From Deltaproteobacteria bacterium (GTDB taxonomy: Bacteria > Myxococcota_A > UBA9160 > SMWR01), in contig JAFDAW010000109.1 in NCBI GenBank assembly GCA_019313605.1, positions 1-8,672 on the forward strand: a stretch of DNA of 8,672 nt, written 5' to 3'. Below the pieces are notes generated by a model. The model worked only from the letters and a program-made list of their open reading frames with translations. It was not told the DNA's origin and searched no databases. Made by a program: the position numbers and the translations under genes. Below, in pieces: positions 1-6,303 of this stretch. Within the stretch, counting starts at the first letter, position 1, and each line of letters begins with the position of its first letter.

Positions 1-310
1 TGACCGTCAGCGAAACACCCACTCCTTCCCGGCGAAACTTCTCAGCCGCCATGGCGGATTCCGCCACGCCTCCGATACAGCCATCCGCAATCACGCATTC
101 CACCGGCAGCCCGTTGGAATGGCGCAGCTTCGACTCGATGAGCCGGGCGACATCGCGCGCCATTCGCATGGTCGTTTTCTCGAGCGATTCACGCACTCCG
201 CCAAGCCGGCCATCAATCGTGGGTCGAATTCCCACCCGGGGCATGTCACCCACAAGACGGTTCACAGGAGGGTTGGCTTTGGTGCGGGGAGTGGTGGCAG
301 CGCTTTTCAT
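1..310 (-). CDS. fucI: L-fucose isomerase, N-terminal part (runs off the left edge)
   Basis: L-fucose isomerase converts L-fucose to L-fuculose (and D-arabinose to D-ribulose), the first cytoplasmic step of fucose breakdown. The first 103 codons are present. From residue 24 the sequence follows the N-terminus of E. coli FucI closely: VGIRPTIDGR, then GVRESLE, a block with KLRH, then VECVIADGCIGGVAE and AAEKF, ending in GVSLTV. The catalytic metal-binding residues lie further on and are outside the window. The ATG at 310 gives about 20 residues more than E. coli FucI has before this block; a second in-frame ATG at 244 (Met23) is an equally good start, and neither has a strong Shine-Dalgarno sequence. 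The gene is divergent from the rhaT remnant at 455. The part seen has no stop or frameshift, so the gene may be functional. Recognition is by remembered family sequence, not a search. Confidence 0.9.
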   Translation of the reverse strand, partial: MKSAATTPRTKANPPVNRLVGDMPRVGIRPTIDGRLGGVRESLEKTTMRMARDVARLIESKLRHSNGLPVECVIADGCIGGVAESAMAAEKFRREGVGVSLTV

Positions 311-454
311 AAGCTCACGAAATGGGGTGAACGTTCCTGAAAGAATACCGGACGGATCACGTCCAAGGAAGCCCGACTAATTGCACTGATCCGCAGAAGG
401 CTTGGACTCAGCACAGGTTTCGGCAGGAACCCCCCGAGCGCGTCCGGCCAGGTC

Positions 455-1132
455 TTGATGACAGGCGTATTCGTTTGTGTCGTGGGTATCGTTCTTGGCG
501 GAATGGCGGGGCGACGCAAAGAAGCTGAGCTAACCCATGAGCAGAAACAGGAAGCGATCGCCGAGTTCAACTTCACAAAGGGCCTGATTGTGGTCATCGT
601 CGCGGGGATCATGAGCGCCTCCATAGCCGTCGCTTTCGCCGCTGGCAAGCCGATCGCCGAGTTGGCGGTCGACAATGGAGCGCCTCCGCTTTGGCAGAAC
701 CTTCCGGTTCTGATTCTGATCCTCTTGGGTGGTTTCCTTACGAACTTCGCTTGGTGCGTGTCGCTGATGATCAAGAATGGAACCGTGGATGAGTTACTGG
801 GGAAAAGGTCAACCCACCAGGAGTCGGCTTCATCGATTGAGCGATCACGTCTCTCGCTGAACTATGCTCTCTGTGCAATCGCCGGCGTCACCTGGTACCT
901 GCAGTTCTTCTCTTGCGGCATGGGAACGACGCAGCTCGGAAAATACGAATTCTCGAGCTGGACCCTGCATATGGCCTTCATCATCGTGTTCAGTACGCTC
1001 TGGGGGCTGGCGTTGCGGGAGTGGAGTGGTGCCAGTCGGGCTGCCCATGCCTGGAACGCGGCCGGGTTGATCGTGTTGATTCTGAGTATCGTGATAATCG
1101 GTTGGGGTAACACGCTAGCTAGCGGAGCTTGA
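455..1132 (+). pseudogene. rhaT: 5'-truncated L-rhamnose-proton symporter
   Basis: RhaT is an inner-membrane symporter that imports L-rhamnose with a proton. The 225-residue product matches the C-terminal two thirds of E. coli RhaT (344 residues). Matching blocks are EFNFTKGL (like EFNLKKGL), AAGKPIAE, WYLQFF, SWTLHM and LREWSGASR. Six hydrophobic segments can be drawn, near residues 3-18, 42-62, 82-108, 133-150, 168-185 and 197-218, against ten in the full family. About 130 N-terminal residues are missing. The frame stays open upstream to a TGA at 338-340, but those codons do not read as RhaT, so the loss looks like a deletion or rearrangement. The TTG at 455 and ATG at 458 have no convincing ribosome site. 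A half transporter is unlikely to work. A divergent short family member is a less likely alternative. Confidence 0.8.
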
Positions 1133-1135
1133 GTC

Positions 1136-1225
1136 ATGAAGATCGGTCTCTTCTCGATCGCCTAAGGGGTCACGATCATCGTGGAGTACTATCCCAAGCA
1201 TTTTTTGGCTGGGGGCGCACAGTAA
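1136..1225 (+). pseudogene. Short ORF interrupted by one stop, directly after rhaT
   Basis: An ATG lies three bases after the rhaT stop, with GGAG eight bases upstream, which is the layout of a co-transcribed downstream gene. It reads MKIGLFSIA, a TAA at 1163-1165, then a further 19 in-frame codons containing EYYPKHFLAG before a second TAA at 1223. The opening resembles the first residues of some sugar-isomerase-like proteins, but nine residues cannot establish that. The simplest reading is the 5' stub of a lost gene in the rhaT operon. Chance is a real alternative. Confidence 0.3.
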
Positions 1226-1266
1226 AAACCGTCGGCTGCATGCTGACCCAATAAGAGATAATCAAA

Positions 1267-2406
1267 ATGAATTCACGTTACCCATCTATCGAAATGCTGG
1301 CCGAACGGGCAAAGCAACGCATGCCCGGTTTCGCCTACGACTATCTTGCTGGCGGTTGTTTTTCTGACGTTAATCTGACCCGAAATACAGAGGAGATACG
1401 CGAAATTCAACTCCGGCCTCACTACCTAAGAGACTTCAAGGGCGCTTCGCAAGAAACAACATTGTTTGGCAAAACCTACGATGCCCCCTTCGGCATAGCG
1501 CCTGTTGGACTACAGGGACTTATGTGGCCGAAATCCTGCGAAATTCTTGCGAAAGCTGCAAAACAACACAATATTCCCTTTTGTCTCAGTACCGTAACAA
1601 CGGCAAGTATTGAGACCGTTTCTGAAATTACTGAAGGTGATTTTTGGTTTCAGCTCTATCATCCCGCCGACAATGAACTGCGGGACAAGCTGATTGAACG
1701 AGCAGATCAAGCGGCTTGTAAAACACTGGTTCTGTTGGCTGACACGCCAACATTTGCCTACCGCCCGAAAGAAATTCGCAATGGCCTTTCTATTCCGCCT
1801 CAAATGACTGCTCGCAATATTTTGCAAATAGCCACACACCCCAGGTGGGCGTTGGAACAGCTGCTTGCGCGAGCCCCCGAATATAAAACCATGAAGCCTT
1901 ACATTCCCCAGGGCCTCAATATGAAACATCTCGGGCTATTTATGAACGAGACGTTTTCTGGTCGCTTAACCGAAGATAAGATTAAAGCGATTCGCGAACA
2001 GTGGAAAAGTAACCTTGTGATAAAAGGTATAGTCAACCCAGAGGACGCTGAAAGAGCCATAAAGCTAGGCGTGGACGGCCTGATCGTTTCGAATCACGGT
2101 GGCCGCCAGTTGGACTCAGGTGAATCCACTATCAAGCCCCTGACCGAGCTTGCAAAGAAATACAGTGACAAAGTCACGCTGATGATGGACGGCGGAATAC
2201 GCTCTGGGGTTGATATTAGCTCTTCCCTTGCTTCCGGCGCCAAGTTTACTTTCCTTGGTCGCGCCCCTATGTATGGTGTTTGCGCAATGGGAGAAAAAGG
2301 CGGTGATCAAGTTATGCAGATTCTCAAGCGCCAAATTCAACAGGTGATGGAACAAGTCGGTTGCGAAAAGATTGAAGACTTCCCCAAACACCTAATTAAT
2401 TCATAG
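1267..2406 (+). CDS. FMN-dependent alpha-hydroxy-acid dehydrogenase (L-lactate dehydrogenase/glycolate oxidase family)
   Basis: These flavoenzymes oxidise an L-2-hydroxy acid such as L-lactate, glycolate or mandelate to the 2-oxo acid using FMN. The 379-residue protein is full length and spans the whole TIM barrel. Key residues are present: Tyr26 in YDYLAGG, Tyr131 in FQLY, Lys253 in VIKGI, and His277 and Arg280 in SNHGGRQLD, the catalytic base and substrate-binding arginine of the family. The phosphate-binding DGGIRSG and LGRAPMYG motifs follow. The ATG at 1267 has an AAGAGA-type ribosome site eight bases upstream. There is no extra membrane-binding loop as long as that of mandelate dehydrogenase, so it may be soluble or peripheral. 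Substrate cannot be read from sequence; L-lactate would fit the neighbouring fucose and rhamnose genes. Its GC (about 40-55% per sampled line) is well below that of the right-hand genes, suggesting transfer. Confidence 0.9.
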   Translation: MNSRYPSIEMLAERAKQRMPGFAYDYLAGGCFSDVNLTRNTEEIREIQLRPHYLRDFKGASQETTLFGKTYDAPFGIAPVGLQGLMWPKSCEILAKAAKQHNIPFCLSTVTTASIETVSEITEGDFWFQLYHPADNELRDKLIERADQAACKTLVLLADTPTFAYRPKEIRNGLSIPPQMTARNILQIATHPRWALEQLLARAPEYKTMKPYIPQGLNMKHLGLFMNETFSGRLTEDKIKAIREQWKSNLVIKGIVNPEDAERAIKLGVDGLIVSNHGGRQLDSGESTIKPLTELAKKYSDKVTLMMDGGIRSGVDISSSLASGAKFTFLGRAPMYGVCAMGEKGGDQVMQILKRQIQQVMEQVGCEKIEDFPKHLINS

Positions 2407-2559
2407 CGCTAATTCTTTTGTAAATATAAAGCTGGATTGGAATACATTTCTTTAGCACGATAGACAGTTTGGCTTTGACGCCAATGTACATGGGGTCGTG
2501 TAAATTCAATGTGAAATGCGAGCTTGCCTGATTGTTATTGCAACTCGAAAATCCCGTTC

Positions 2560-2574
2560 TGTGCCGAAACTCGG
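2560..2574 (+). repeat. Left terminal inverted repeat of the IS
   Basis: The end reads TGTGCCGAAACTCGG. It pairs with the reverse complement of 3753-3767, differing at positions 7 and 14. It lies just beyond the transposase stop codon. Confidence 0.75.
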
Positions 2575-2581
2575 CCCACCA

Positions 2582-3667
2582 TCACGCGGCCCTTCGGTAG
2601 TAGTAGTTCAGAATACCACCAAGCCTTTCTCGGCAGGCAACGGTGCCGTCCATCTTGGGTCCGGCGGTCACCTTCTCGATCAACTCGTTGTCAAGCCCCT
2701 GGTGATTGCGCTCCTGATGGTAGTGCTCCGTGTATTCCTTCACGGCCTTGCGAAGGTGACGCTCGCCCAAGGGGATGATCTTCGCTAGGCACTCAGATTT
2801 GACGGAGCGAACGAATCTCTCCGCATACGCGTTCAAATTGGGGCTTCGCGCGGGAAGCTTCACTGTCTTCACGCCGCTTCGCTTGAGAAGAGCCCTGAAT
2901 GCTTCTGTGTACAATGGATCGCGATCGTGGATGAGATAGTGGACGCCGGTCAAGAACCCCTCACCGCAATCGGTGAGATTGCGCGCAACCTGCTGCATCC
3001 ATTGCCCATTGGGCTGTTGAACGATTCCAGCGATTTCGACTCTACGAGTCTGAAGATCGATGACGAAGAGCACGAAGTATCGGATCAGGCCGAATCGAGT
3101 GAGCACTTCGACGCTAAAGAAATCGGTTGCGACGATGACGCCCCAATGAGCCTTGAGGAACGTCTCCCAAGACATCCCTTTACTGCGGAGAGGCGCAGGG
3201 TCGATACCGTTTTCAATGAGGATTCGCTTGATGGTGTTTCGGCCAACCTCGTGCCCCAGGTTGTAGAGTGCTCCTCGAATTCGAGTGTATCCCCAGGTCG
3301 GATTTTCGCTGGCCATCCGCAAGATCAGCTCCCCGATTGGGGTAGCAGTCTTGGGACGACCGACACTGCGGCTCTTGCTGCCATCATACTTCTTCGCGAT
3401 AAGCCTCCGGTACCATCGAAGCAAGGTGTCTGGCGTCACCAGGGTGCTGATCTCGAAGAGCCCATTTCGGCCGACTACTTTGGCCTTCGCGGCGAGACGG
3501 CGGCGCTGGCGATCTGTGAAAAGCAGGCGCTTTCCACCCAGCTGCTCGCGGAGCACCCGATTCTCCTCCTGCAGATACTCGATGACGCCCTGCTGACGGC
3601 GATTCACCCACCCGGCGAAGATCATCAACAAGAAATGAAGCTGAAAACTGCTCATCAGATCCAGCAT
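2582..3667 (-). CDS. IS transposase with integrase (rve) core
   Basis: This enzyme cuts and joins the IS ends during transposition. The 361-residue protein starts with a hydrophobic stretch and a charged helical part (about residues 24-42, EYLQEENRVLREQL). DNA-binding helices follow (LVTPDTLLRWYRRL near 76-89, then NPTWGYTRIRGAL near 122-134). The integrase core comes next, with acidic residues Asp182 in VATDFF, Asp248 in IHDRD and Glu283 in YAERF. The Asp248-Glu283 spacing of 35 positions is typical of integrase-type transposases. The C-terminus has the usual HYHQERNHQGL block and ends in YYYRRA. Everything is in a single frame with no programmed frameshift needed, unlike classical two-ORF IS3 elements. 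The catalytic triad is intact, so the element may still be active. Met5 is an alternative start. Confidence 0.9.
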   Translation of the reverse strand: MLDLMSSFQLHFLLMIFAGWVNRRQQGVIEYLQEENRVLREQLGGKRLLFTDRQRRRLAAKAKVVGRNGLFEISTLVTPDTLLRWYRRLIAKKYDGSKSRSVGRPKTATPIGELILRMASENPTWGYTRIRGALYNLGHEVGRNTIKRILIENGIDPAPLRSKGMSWETFLKAHWGVIVATDFFSVEVLTRFGLIRYFVLFVIDLQTRRVEIAGIVQQPNGQWMQQVARNLTDCGEGFLTGVHYLIHDRDPLYTEAFRALLKRSGVKTVKLPARSPNLNAYAERFVRSVKSECLAKIIPLGERHLRKAVKEYTEHYHQERNHQGLDNELIEKVTAGPKMDGTVACRERLGGILNYYYRRAA

Positions 3668-3752
3668 ACGTCAGTCTTAGTAAAAGAGGTCGGCTGAGAG
3701 AGTTTCCTGTGCGAGCGATCAAGTTCCCGGAATTGCATGCGTTTCGATTAAC

Positions 3753-3767
3753 CTGAGTTTTGGCACA
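3753..3767 (-). repeat. Right terminal inverted repeat of the IS
   Basis: Read on the minus strand from the outer edge it is TGTGCCAAAACTCAG, matching the left end at 13 of 15 positions. This is the transposase-upstream end, so the transposase promoter is expected between here and 3667. Confidence 0.75.
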
Positions 3768-3857
3768 GTACGCGGGGAAAAGATCAGGATCGCCCGACTC
3801 ACAGATCGCCTCGCGGATCCGGTAGTCGTAGCTTCGTCGAGGGAGAAAACTATGCAT
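3768..3857 (-). pseudogene. Fragment of a second transposase N-terminus, cut by the IS
   Basis: On the minus strand, 30 codons from an ATG at 3857 read MHSFLPRRSYDYRIREAI and continue with GDPDLFP before meeting the right edge of the IS. The pattern RRSYDxRIREAI...GDPDLFP resembles the start of a group of transposases in which such a segment precedes an IPRSTxxxW block; I recall this pattern and have not searched it. The resemblance stops exactly at the IS boundary. The continuation is not found on the far side of the IS in any minus-strand frame, so the rest of that gene is gone. A chance ORF is possible because the piece is short. Confidence 0.5.
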
Positions 3858-3931
3858 GCGATGGTGTATCGGCGTAACAAATGGCGCCGATCGAGGATCG
3901 ACGCCCAACCGAAATTATGATTCAATTCCGG

Positions 3932-3951
3932 GGCGTTGCAATTGCAACGCC
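3932..3951. repeat. Perfect 20-base palindrome
   Basis: The sequence GGCGTTGCAATTGCAACGCC equals its own reverse complement. As RNA it would form an 8-bp stem with an AATT loop. It lies 79 bases beyond the encoded CCA end of the tRNA on the tRNA's downstream side. No T-run follows on either strand, so a classical intrinsic terminator is not supported. It could be a protein-binding site, a processing or termination hairpin for the tRNA transcript, or an internal part of the older mobile element. Confidence 0.7.
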
Positions 3952-4029
3952 TCAACTACAGAATGTTCTTGGACGTAGCTGCGCGACGGGCACCAGCGAA
4001 CCTAAGCGGTTGATCCGAAACCCTTTCTC

Positions 4030-4105
4030 TGGCGCCCCCGGGAGGACTCGAACCTCCGGCCTGCGGTTTAGGAAACCGACGCTCTATCCTCTGAGCTACG
4101 GGGGC
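4030..4105 (-). tRNA. tRNA-Arg, anticodon CCU (decodes AGG)
   Basis: The minus strand folds into a complete cloverleaf. The acceptor stem is GCCCCCG/CGGGGGC. The D-arm GCTC/GAGC encloses AGAGGATA. The anticodon loop is TTCCTAA with anticodon CCT. The T-arm GGAGG/CCTCC has the loop TTCGAGT, the discriminator base is G, and CCA is encoded at 4032-4030. Length is 73 bases plus CCA. The first pair of the anticodon stem (27-43) is a T/C mismatch, which is tolerable. CCU-arginine tRNAs are usually single-copy minor-codon tRNAs. The 3' end faces the accessory region to its left, the orientation seen when tRNA genes serve as island insertion sites. Confidence 0.96.
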
Positions 4106-4316
4106 GCGAAGGCGGAAGGCTACTGAAAGACAAGGCTTTTTTCGACATGAGCATTGCGCCGAGTAGCCTGCCTCGAAGTGGCGGAGGGAATGCGGGAACC
4201 CGTCGCAATCCGCGCGATCGGATCGGCGGGAACCTCGCCCGCGTCCACAATGGAGGAGTGCCTTTAGCGTCGTCGTCGACCTAATTTGCATAATGCCGTA
4301 ACGCATCCACCCCGTG

Positions 4317-6257
4317 TTAGCTCGATGGGGATTCACGCGCCTCGCGCCATTCTTTTACGAGTTTCTGAGACTTTTCGAGTTCGTAGCGCGAGAGCTTGGC
4401 CTCGGTGTTCTTTCGCCACTGGTCCGCGCCGTTCGCATTGCTCACTGTGAACCACATATGGGCCGCGACCAGATCGCGAGGGACGCCCTGTCCCTTGAAG
4501 TATCCAATCCCAAGATTGATCTGACCGAGGTCGTTGCCCTGCTCGGCGGCTTTTCGAAACCACTTCATCGCCTGAACGTGGTCCTTCTCGATGACGCGCC
4601 CCTCCGTATAGAGCCCGCCCAGATTGAGCTGCGCTGGCACATAATCCTGCTCGGCGGCGCGGCGATACCACTCGACGGCCTTCGCATGATCGGTGGCAAC
4701 GCCCGATCCCTCGAGGTAGACCCGACCCAATCGGTTGGCGGCCACCGGATCGCCCGATTCTGCGGCGCGCGTGTACCACCGCGCGGCCTCGGCGGGGTCT
4801 TTCGCGACACGTCGGCCCTCTTGATAGAGCACGGCCAGACTGATCTGGGCCTCGACATCTCCCTGCTCGGCGGCTTTCTCGAGCCACCGGGCGGCTTCCG
4901 CAGCATCGACCGCAACTCCGCTTCCGTTCAGGTAGCGCAACGCCAACGCAACCTGGGCCGTGGGTGAGCCCTCCTCCGCGGCCCGTCGATACCATGTGCG
5001 GGCTTTGTTCAAATCTTTCGGAATGCCATCGTCGCCGCGCTCGTAGATTTCTCCGAGGTGCATTTGCGCGCGATCCAGGCCTTGCTCGGCGGCTTTCGTG
5101 CACCAGTCCAGCGCCGCTAGCGGGTCGCGATCGACGCCTCTTCCGCGCTCGTAAGCCATCGCAAGGTTGAGTTGAGCAGCTGCGAAGCCCTGCTCGGCCG
5201 ACGCGCGAAACCACTTCAACGCCTCGACGTAATTCGCTTTGCGCGACTCGGCGTTCTGTTCGGTAACCGACTTCCCAAGCAGCGCATCGGGAACCTTCAT
5301 CCCCCGTAACAGCGCCTGTTGGGCCCATTCGGGAAGTTGACTGTTCTCGTCCGAGGCCAGCAAATTATTCGAGTAGAGCACGCCGAGCCGGTTCTGTGCG
5401 ACTGCGTGCCCCTGATCGGCCGCCGCCCGCAACCATTCCCCCGCGTTCGGGTAGCTCTGCGGAACACCGCTACCCATCCAGTACGCGAAACCGAGTTCTG
5501 ATTGCGCTTCGGCGTCACCTTGTTCCGCGGCGAGGAGATACCAGACCGCCGCCTCGACGGGATCCCGATCGACGCCGGCCCCCTCGGCGTACCGCCGCCC
5601 CAACGCCACCTGGGCGCTGACATCGCCCTGGTCGGCAGCCGCGCGATACCATTGGGTCGATTGCACGGGGTCAGCGGTTACTCCGCGACCCTCTGCGTAG
5701 ACGTCGCCGAGCAGGCGCTGCGCAGCGGGGTGGCCCTTCTCGGCGGCCAGACCCAACCAGCGAAGCGCTTCAGCGGGGTCCGCATCGGCGCCACTTCCCC
5801 GCAGCGATCGCGCACCGAGATGAAACTGTGCTTCGGCGCTCCCCGCGCTTGCCGCCCGGTCGAACCAACCGAGTGCCTCGGTTTCGCGCTCCGGCCCGGA
5901 TTGAAGCAGAAGCTCACCCAGCGCAACTTGCGCGAGCGAGTGGTCTTCCTCGGCGGCGGCAAGCAGAAGCGACTCGAGTTCACCCTCGCGTGTGGGCTCG
6001 ACCTGATCCCGCGCGATGAGCTGCGCCAATGCAAACTGGGCGTCGGGATACGCTGAGGCTTTGCGATACCACTCGGCGGCCAACTCATAATCGAGGGTTC
6101 CGTCCGTCCCCGCCTCGGCCCGCTGCCCGATCGCAAATTGTGCCTTGTCACTACCGAGGCGCGCTTTCAATCGGGTCCGGTCGCTTTCGCTGCACGCGAG
6201 CAGGCCTAATGCACAGAGTGCGACGAGAAGTGCGGCCGTCGCGGATATCGTCTTCAA
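4317..6257 (-). CDS. Sel1-repeat (TPR-like) lipoprotein
   Basis: Sel1 repeats are about 36-residue helix pairs that stack into a curved scaffold for protein binding. The 646-residue protein begins with a lipoprotein signal (lipobox LLAC, Cys22), so it should be lipid-anchored in the envelope. About fifteen repeat helices of the AQxxLGxxYxxG type follow, from residue 39 to about 600, each followed by A..WYRRAAEQG. The array is broken near residues 296-343 by a segment (NSQLPEWAQQALLRGMKVP and beyond) that lacks repeat spacing. The C-terminus has the usual AAHMWFTVSNANG cap and a charged helix. I chose the TTG start at 6257 because AGAGAGG lies seven bases upstream and this start gives a complete signal peptide. 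It lies 46 bases after the LysM-M23 gene and probably shares its transcript. The binding partner is unknown. No terminator is visible after the TAA. Confidence 0.92.
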   Translation of the reverse strand: MKTISATAALLVALCALGLLACSESDRTRLKARLGSDKAQFAIGQRAEAGTDGTLDYELAAEWYRKASAYPDAQFALAQLIARDQVEPTREGELESLLLAAAEEDHSLAQVALGELLLQSGPERETEALGWFDRAASAGSAEAQFHLGARSLRGSGADADPAEALRWLGLAAEKGHPAAQRLLGDVYAEGRGVTADPVQSTQWYRAAADQGDVSAQVALGRRYAEGAGVDRDPVEAAVWYLLAAEQGDAEAQSELGFAYWMGSGVPQSYPNAGEWLRAAADQGHAVAQNRLGVLYSNNLLASDENSQLPEWAQQALLRGMKVPDALLGKSVTEQNAESRKANYVEALKWFRASAEQGFAAAQLNLAMAYERGRGVDRDPLAALDWCTKAAEQGLDRAQMHLGEIYERGDDGIPKDLNKARTWYRRAAEEGSPTAQVALALRYLNGSGVAVDAAEAARWLEKAAEQGDVEAQISLAVLYQEGRRVAKDPAEAARWYTRAAESGDPVAANRLGRVYLEGSGVATDHAKAVEWYRRAAEQDYVPAQLNLGGLYTEGRVIEKDHVQAMKWFRKAAEQGNDLGQINLGIGYFKGQGVPRDLVAAHMWFTVSNANGADQWRKNTEAKLSRYELEKSQKLVKEWREARESPSS

Positions 6258-6303
6258 CGGTAGGCCTCTCTGAGGGAATCCAAGCGAATCCGGTCGAAAA
6301 TCG

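Larger units (their letters stand above)
2560..3767 (-). mobile_element. Insertion sequence, about 1.2 kb, DDE integrase-core type
   Basis: One long transposase gene fills the element and is bracketed by imperfect terminal inverted repeats that begin TGTGCC at both ends (13 of the first 15 positions agree). The transposase stop lies only 22 bases inside the left end, and about 100 noncoding bases separate its start from the right end. The right boundary is supported independently: a different reading frame on the outside stops making sense exactly at 3767/3768. No target-site duplication is visible: the bases just outside are CGTTC on the left and GTACG on the right. The TG...CA ends and transposase type suggest an IS3- or IS481-like element, but I cannot name the family without a database. 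Confidence 0.82.

Noticed and set aside
52..64. Palindromic GGCGGATTCCGCC
   Set aside because: It is inside fucI coding sequence at conserved codons and is probably incidental.
307..774. Minus-strand ORF of 155 codons opposite rhaT
   Set aside because: It has low-complexity, Pro/Arg/Thr-rich sequence with no motif, and the plus strand encodes clear RhaT sequence.
1209..1220. GGGGGCGC near 1212 matching the tRNA acceptor side
   Set aside because: It is only eight bases and matches the tRNA 5' side, not the 3' end used in integration.
1510..1929. Minus-strand ORF of 139 codons opposite the flavoenzyme gene
   Set aside because: It is a shadow of a well-conserved gene on the other strand.
2927..3697. 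Plus-strand ORF of 256 codons opposite the transposase
   Set aside because: It is antisense to a transposase with an intact DDE triad and has no recognisable domain or ribosome site.
3384..3908. Minus-strand ORF of 174 codons across the IS right end
   Set aside because: Only its first part outside the IS looks like protein (kept as the 30-codon fragment); the rest is an out-of-frame reading of the transposase.
3881..4126. Plus-strand ORF of 81 codons over the tRNA
   Set aside because: It runs through the tRNA antisense; the GAPGRTRTSGLRF string is the usual artefact of translating a tRNA complement.
4314..6056. Several long plus-strand and minus-strand ORFs overlapping the Sel1 gene
   Set aside because: GC-rich repeats keep other frames open; their repeated LLGG-type strings mirror the Sel1 repeats.
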